Part shown: positions 60,411 through 64,000 of the stretch, piece by piece
Numbering within the stretch: position 1 is the stretch's first letter
How the letters are laid out: the number at the start of each line of letters is the position of its first letter
Assembly (NCBI RefSeq): GCF_000785435.2
Contig: NZ_JTDB02000002.1
Location: 186,001-250,000 of the forward strand
Direction of reading: 5' to 3'
Length of the DNA stretch: 64,000 bases
From: Paraburkholderia sacchari
GTDB lineage: Bacteria > Pseudomonadota > Gammaproteobacteria > Burkholderiales > Burkholderiaceae
Notes under the pieces: model-generated
Told to the model about the DNA's origin: nothing
Database searches by the model: none
What the model saw: only the letters and a program-made list of their open reading frames with translations
Translations under genes and position numbers: made by a program

Positions 60411-61136
60411 ATGCGCCGAAAGCGCGTTCCGCCCGGGCGGCGGCATGGGCCGCCCGCCGGGTACGCGGCATTGCGCAACGTTTTGCGCGCGCGCCGCACC
60501 GCGGGTTTTACGCTGATCGAACTGCTCGTTGCCATCGCGATTCTCGCCGTGGTCGCGATCCTGTCTTGGCGCGGCCTGGATCAGATCGTGCGCGGCCGCG
60601 ACGTCCTCACGCATTCGATGGCCGAAGAACGCGTGTTTGCGCAGATGTTCGACCAGATGCGCATCGACGCGCGCCACGCCGTCAGCGACGACGAAGCGGG
60701 CGCGCCCGCGGTCTCCGTCGACGGCGGCGCGCTGCAGATCGTGCGCGCGTTCGCGGTGCCGCCTGGCGCGCCGCCGCGTTTGCAGGTGGTGCGCTACCGC
60801 GTGAGCGACGGGCGTGTCGTGCGCTACGCGTCGCCGCCGCTCGCCAACCTCGGCGACTTGCGGCGCGCGCTGCGTGGCGGCGAGAGCGATGCGTGGAGCG
60901 CCTTGCCGATGATGCAGGGCGTGGGCGCGATCGACGCGCGGCTCTACGTGGAGAAGGTGGGCTGGACCTCGGACATGAACCAGGTGCGCTCGCAGATCGC
61001 GACCAACAACAGCAGCGTGAAGGTGCCCCAACTCGGCAACTCGCCCGTGCCGCGCGCCGTGACCGGGCTCGAGGTGAGCGTCGCCGCGCGCGCGCTCGCT
61101 CGGCCGGTCACGCGTGTCTTTCTAGTGGGGGAGTGA
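60411..61136 (+). CDS. gspJ: Type II secretion minor pseudopilin GspJ
   Basis: A 241-residue minor pseudopilin with an unusually long 32-residue leader ending in TAG before FTLIELLVAIAILAV. The globular part includes VGAIDARLYVE. A start at ATG 60411, 7 bases after the gspI stop, is preferred; an overlapping GTG is also possible. Forms the tip with GspI and GspK. Confidence 0.92.
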   Translation: MRRKRVPPGRRHGPPAGYAALRNVLRARRTAGFTLIELLVAIAILAVVAILSWRGLDQIVRGRDVLTHSMAEERVFAQMFDQMRIDARHAVSDDEAGAPAVSVDGGALQIVRAFAVPPGAPPRLQVVRYRVSDGRVVRYASPPLANLGDLRRALRGGESDAWSALPMMQGVGAIDARLYVEKVGWTSDMNQVRSQIATNNSSVKVPQLGNSPVPRAVTGLEVSVAARALARPVTRVFLVGE

Positions 61137-61138
61137 GC

Positions 61139-62278
61139 GTGCGACAGCATCGAATTCCCCGCCTCCATAGTCGTAGCGCTGCTCGTACCACCGTGTGTCG
61201 CCGTCGCCAGCGCGGCGCGGCGATCATCAGCGCGTTGCTGGTGGTCGCGCTCGCCGCGATTCTCGTCTCGGGCATGTTGTGGCGCCAGCAGGTGCAGGTG
61301 CGGCGTATCGAAAATCAGCGGCTGCTCGCGCAGGGACAGTGGATCGCGCGCGCCGCGCTCGACTGGACGCGCCTCGTGCTGCGCTCCGAGGGCGACACCT
61401 CGGCGGGCGTGACCTATCTGGGCGGCGCGTGGGGCATGCCGGTCGCGAAGACGCGTCTTTCCGACTTCCTCGGCCAGATCGGCGAAGTGCGCGCCGAACA
61501 GGGCGCTGACACCTGGCTCTCCGGTTCCATCGAAGACGCTCAGGCGCGCTTCAATCTGCGCAATCTCGTTTCGGCGTCCGCGCCGGGCGCAATGCAGCTG
61601 AATCTCGCGCAAATCCAGGCGTTCGCGCGCCTCTTGCAGACACTCGGCATCGACGGCCAGCTCGCGAAGAATGCGGCCGTCTACCTGCGCGCGGGGCTCG
61701 CCCACTCGATCACGCGCTTTCAGACCGGCGCCACGGCTTCGGGCGGCACCGGCGCGGCCTCGAACGCGCAGCAAGTCGCGGGCGGCGCCGGAGGCGGCGC
61801 GAACTTCACCGACAACCCCGGCCTGTCCGACGCCGACTCCAACAGCGCCGTCGCGCCGCTGCTCATGACGAGCACCGATGCGCTGCTCGACGTGCCGGGC
61901 TTCACGCCCGACATCGTCGCGCGCTTGCGCCCATTCGTGACGGTCCTGCCCACCACGACGCCCGTGAACATGAACACGGCCAGCGCCGAGGTGATCGCGG
62001 CGATCGTGCAAGGCATGAGCCTCTCCAGCGCGCAGGCGTTCGTGGCGCGCCGCCAGACCGTGTTTTTCCACAACCTGGCCGACGTGCAGCTCGCGCTGCA
62101 AGGCGCGGGGGCCGGACAGACCAGCGTCGACTCGACGCAATGCGACGTCAATACGAGCTATTTTGTGGTCCATGGGCGCGTGCAGCACGAGCGCGCCGTC
62201 GTGGACCGTACCACGCTCGTCTGGCGCGATCCGCTCACCCATACGACGCGCATCGTGCGCGTGCGCGACGAACCATGA
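61139..62278 (+). CDS. gspK: Type II secretion minor pseudopilin GspK
   Basis: A 379-residue protein. Leader ends at Gly26 before AAIISALLVVALAAILVSG and, as usual for GspK, no Glu is at +5. The SAM-like helix-hairpin region (NMNTASAEVIAAIVQGMS) is present, and a Gly/Ala-rich insert (GGTGAASNAQQVAGGAGGG) occurs mid-protein. Start is GTG 61139 behind GGGGGAG, 2 bases after the gspJ stop; the frame upstream is a shadow of gspJ. Confidence 0.93.
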   Translation: MRQHRIPRLHSRSAARTTVCRRRQRGAAIISALLVVALAAILVSGMLWRQQVQVRRIENQRLLAQGQWIARAALDWTRLVLRSEGDTSAGVTYLGGAWGMPVAKTRLSDFLGQIGEVRAEQGADTWLSGSIEDAQARFNLRNLVSASAPGAMQLNLAQIQAFARLLQTLGIDGQLAKNAAVYLRAGLAHSITRFQTGATASGGTGAASNAQQVAGGAGGGANFTDNPGLSDADSNSAVAPLLMTSTDALLDVPGFTPDIVARLRPFVTVLPTTTPVNMNTASAEVIAAIVQGMSLSSAQAFVARRQTVFFHNLADVQLALQGAGAGQTSVDSTQCDVNTSYFVVHGRVQHERAVVDRTTLVWRDPLTHTTRIVRVRDEP

Positions 62279-62312
62279 AATCGTACCCGTCCAACATCGA
62301 AAAGAGGTGCGT

Positions 62313-63773
62313 TTGAGCACGCTGATCGTCCTGATGCCGCCGCGCGATCCTGCGGTCCACTCGCAGGAATGGCAATTGCCTGAACTGCCGTTCGTGCTGC
62401 TCGACAAAGCCGGGCAGACGCAGCGCGCGGGCCGGGCGGCGCTCGGCCTGTTGCCGAAGGCGTCGGCCACCGTGCTGCTGATCGCCGCGCGCGATCTGCT
62501 CATGGTTGCCGCCGCGGTGCCGCCGCTCAAGGGGCCGCGGCTGCGGCAGGCGCTGCCGAACGTCGTCGAAGATCATCTGATCCAGGATCCGCAGACTTGC
62601 CATCTCGCGCTCGATCCCGCGCGCCTGCCGGGCGGGATGCAGACTGTCGCGGCCGTCGACCGCGGGTGGTTCCGCTTCCTTATCGAGGGATTCACGGGCT
62701 CCGGGCACCGCAACCTGCGCGCGGTGCCGGTGGCGCGCTGCCTGCCCGATGCGGCGGGCGTTGCCGGCGCTGCTGCTACGCAGGCGCTGCAAGCCGGGTC
62801 GTACGCAGGCGAGCCCTCCATGGCGGCCGGCTCGATGGAAGCCGCCGATTCCGCCGACCATGCCGAAGCTGCCGGCGGCGCTACCAGTGCCGATGGCGCC
62901 GGTGATGCCAATGGTGCAGGCAGCGCTGTAACGGCCTGCGTATTCGGCCCGGTCATGTCGACGGCGCCCGCGCTGCTGCCTGACGTGGCTGCTGCCGTAT
63001 CAAGCAGCGCTCCAGGCGCGTCCAGTGCGCTGCTCGAACTCGCGATCGTGCGCGGCGCGACGGCTGAAGGCTTCGCGGTGCCGGCGGCCAATCTTGCCGC
63101 GACCGTGGAGGCACTGGCCGGCGACGCTCCCGTTACACGCTACGTGCTGACGGGTGTGCCGGGCGAACCCGCGAGCGCCGCCGACAAAGCCGCGCTCGCG
63201 GCTGCGCTGCCCGGCGCGCGGCCGCTTGGCTTCGAGACGCTCGCGAAGCACGCGCTCGCGTGCAAGTTCGACCTCTGCCAGTTCGAATTCGCGGTGCAGC
63301 CGTGGCGTCTCGATCGCGCGACGCTGCGTCGGCTGCGCGTGCCCATCGCGCTGGTGGTGGGTTCGCTCGTGGTCGCGATCGTCGGCGCGAACGTGCAGTG
63401 GCTGATGCTTGCGCGCCAGCGCGACGCCATCAGCACGCAGATGACCGAACTGCTGCTCAACGCTTTCCCTAAGACCACGGTGGTGCTCGATCCCGCCGGG
63501 CAGATGGCGCGCCAGCTTTCTCAATTGCGCGTGGCTGCGGGCGAACCCTCGCCCGACGATTTCCTCGCGCTCGCCGACGGCTTCGCGCGCTCGCTCGGGC
63601 CAGTGCCCGCGAATGCGATTGCCGCGCTCGACTATCACGATCGGCGGCTCGACGTGACCTTCAAGCCCGGCGTCAACATCGACGCCGATTTGAGCAAGCG
63701 CCTCGCGCGCAACGGCCTTGCGGCCACGCAGGACAGCAGCAGCGGCAAATGGACGATCAGGAGCGCATCGTGA
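62313..63773 (+). CDS. gspL: Type II secretion inner-membrane protein GspL
   Basis: A 486-residue protein. The cytoplasmic actin-like domain (PPLKGPRLRQALPNVVEDHL) binds GspE, then a single membrane helix near residues 343-365 (IALVVGSLVVAIVGANVQW) and a short periplasmic ferredoxin-like end. An Ala/Gly/Ser-rich insert of ~40 residues near 170-210 is unusual. Start is TTG 62313, with AAGAGG 5 bases upstream. Confidence 0.92.
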   Translation: MSTLIVLMPPRDPAVHSQEWQLPELPFVLLDKAGQTQRAGRAALGLLPKASATVLLIAARDLLMVAAAVPPLKGPRLRQALPNVVEDHLIQDPQTCHLALDPARLPGGMQTVAAVDRGWFRFLIEGFTGSGHRNLRAVPVARCLPDAAGVAGAAATQALQAGSYAGEPSMAAGSMEAADSADHAEAAGGATSADGAGDANGAGSAVTACVFGPVMSTAPALLPDVAAAVSSSAPGASSALLELAIVRGATAEGFAVPAANLAATVEALAGDAPVTRYVLTGVPGEPASAADKAALAAALPGARPLGFETLAKHALACKFDLCQFEFAVQPWRLDRATLRRLRVPIALVVGSLVVAIVGANVQWLMLARQRDAISTQMTELLLNAFPKTTVVLDPAGQMARQLSQLRVAAGEPSPDDFLALADGFARSLGPVPANAIAALDYHDRRLDVTFKPGVNIDADLSKRLARNGLAATQDSSSGKWTIRSAS

Positions 63774-64000
63774 AAACAACCGGTTCTAGCGGCGCATGGA
63801 TGCAGACGTTGAGCGACCAGTGGAGCAATTTTTGGGAAGCCCGCACCGCGCGCGAAAAAATGCTGCTGACGTGGGGCGGCGCGGTGCTGGCCGTGGCGAT
63901 TGGCTATTCGATGCTATGGCAACCGGCGGCGGAGGGCCGCGCGCGCCTGCGCGAGAGCTTGCCCGCGATGCAGCGCCAGCTTGCACAGATGACCGCGCAG
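63770..64000 (+). CDS. gspM: Type II secretion inner-membrane protein GspM, 3' partial
   Basis: 77 residues visible; the gene runs off the right edge. GTG 63770 overlaps the gspL TGA. The N-terminus is cytoplasmic (EARTAREKM), followed by a membrane helix LLTWGGAVLAVAIGYSMLW and the start of the periplasmic part. Position after gspL and the EARTAREKML motif fit GspM. Confidence 0.9.
   Translation, partial: MKTTGSSGAWMQTLSDQWSNFWEARTAREKMLLTWGGAVLAVAIGYSMLWQPAAEGRARLRESLPAMQRQLAQMTAQ

Overview
The window looks like chromosomal DNA of a betaproteobacterium of the Burkholderia/Paraburkholderia/Caballeronia group. It is GC-rich with strong GC bias at third codon positions. Its protein sequences and gene order (mnmG-rsmG-parA-parB next to atpIBEFHAGDC, and a gspD-E-F / reversed gspC / gspG-M cluster) are those of the origin-proximal part of the main chromosome in that group; the origin-proximal placement is from memory. 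No rRNA, tRNA, insertion sequence, prophage or CRISPR array was seen.

Layout. (1) 1-5.7 kb: the 3' part of a PheC-like periplasmic dehydratase, a gene-free stretch with a likely small RNA and terminator, an AMP-forming acyl-CoA synthetase, and an unrecognised protein made of two nearly identical 307-residue halves. (2) 5.8-13.6 kb: the complete F1Fo ATP synthase operon on the minus strand. (3) 13.9-19.5 kb: a YbiR-type transporter, parB, parA, rsmG and mnmG, with two perfect 16-bp parS sites. One parS lies inside mnmG; the other forms the stem of an apparent terminator after the next operon. (4) 19.7-31.6 kb: two branched-chain amino-acid-type ABC uptake operons. The first has a fused LivM-LivG and two tandem paralogous binding proteins; the second has a LivF whose Walker A lysine is arginine. 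(5) 31.9-43.8 kb: catabolic and regulatory genes, including a GMC oxidoreductase with a divergent LysR, a CYTH protein, an Lrp-type regulator divergent from phenylalanine hydroxylase with phhB downstream, a QseB/QseC-like two-component pair, a SET-domain methyltransferase, an Old Yellow Enzyme, a class I glutamine amidotransferase and a MarR protein with a cysteine-rich tail. (6) 44.5-50.5 kb: a YbdK-type glutamate-cysteine ligase with a Kef-type antiporter, a gap carrying DnaA-box-like sites, bifunctional mnmC, and HU. (7) 50.6-64 kb: a CobW/COG0523 metal GTPase, a secreted lytic transglycosylase, and a type II secretion cluster gspD-E-F-(C)-G-H-I-J-K-L-M that runs off the right edge.

How the genes fit together. 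The atp operon makes the ATP synthase. ParA/ParB and the two parS sites form a chromosome segregation system next to its own binding sites. MnmG and MnmC act on the same tRNA wobble uridine. PhhA and PhhB hydroxylate phenylalanine and recycle the pterin cofactor, probably under the divergent Lrp regulator. The Gsp genes build a type II secretion machine, with a cell-wall lytic enzyme encoded divergently beside the secretin.

The observations I think most deserve a second look are the parS/terminator dual element, the internally duplicated protein of unknown family, the candidate small RNA at 1.14-1.34 kb, the MarR protein with a putative metal or redox tail, the Arg-for-Lys Walker A in LivF, and the GCS2-Kef pairing.
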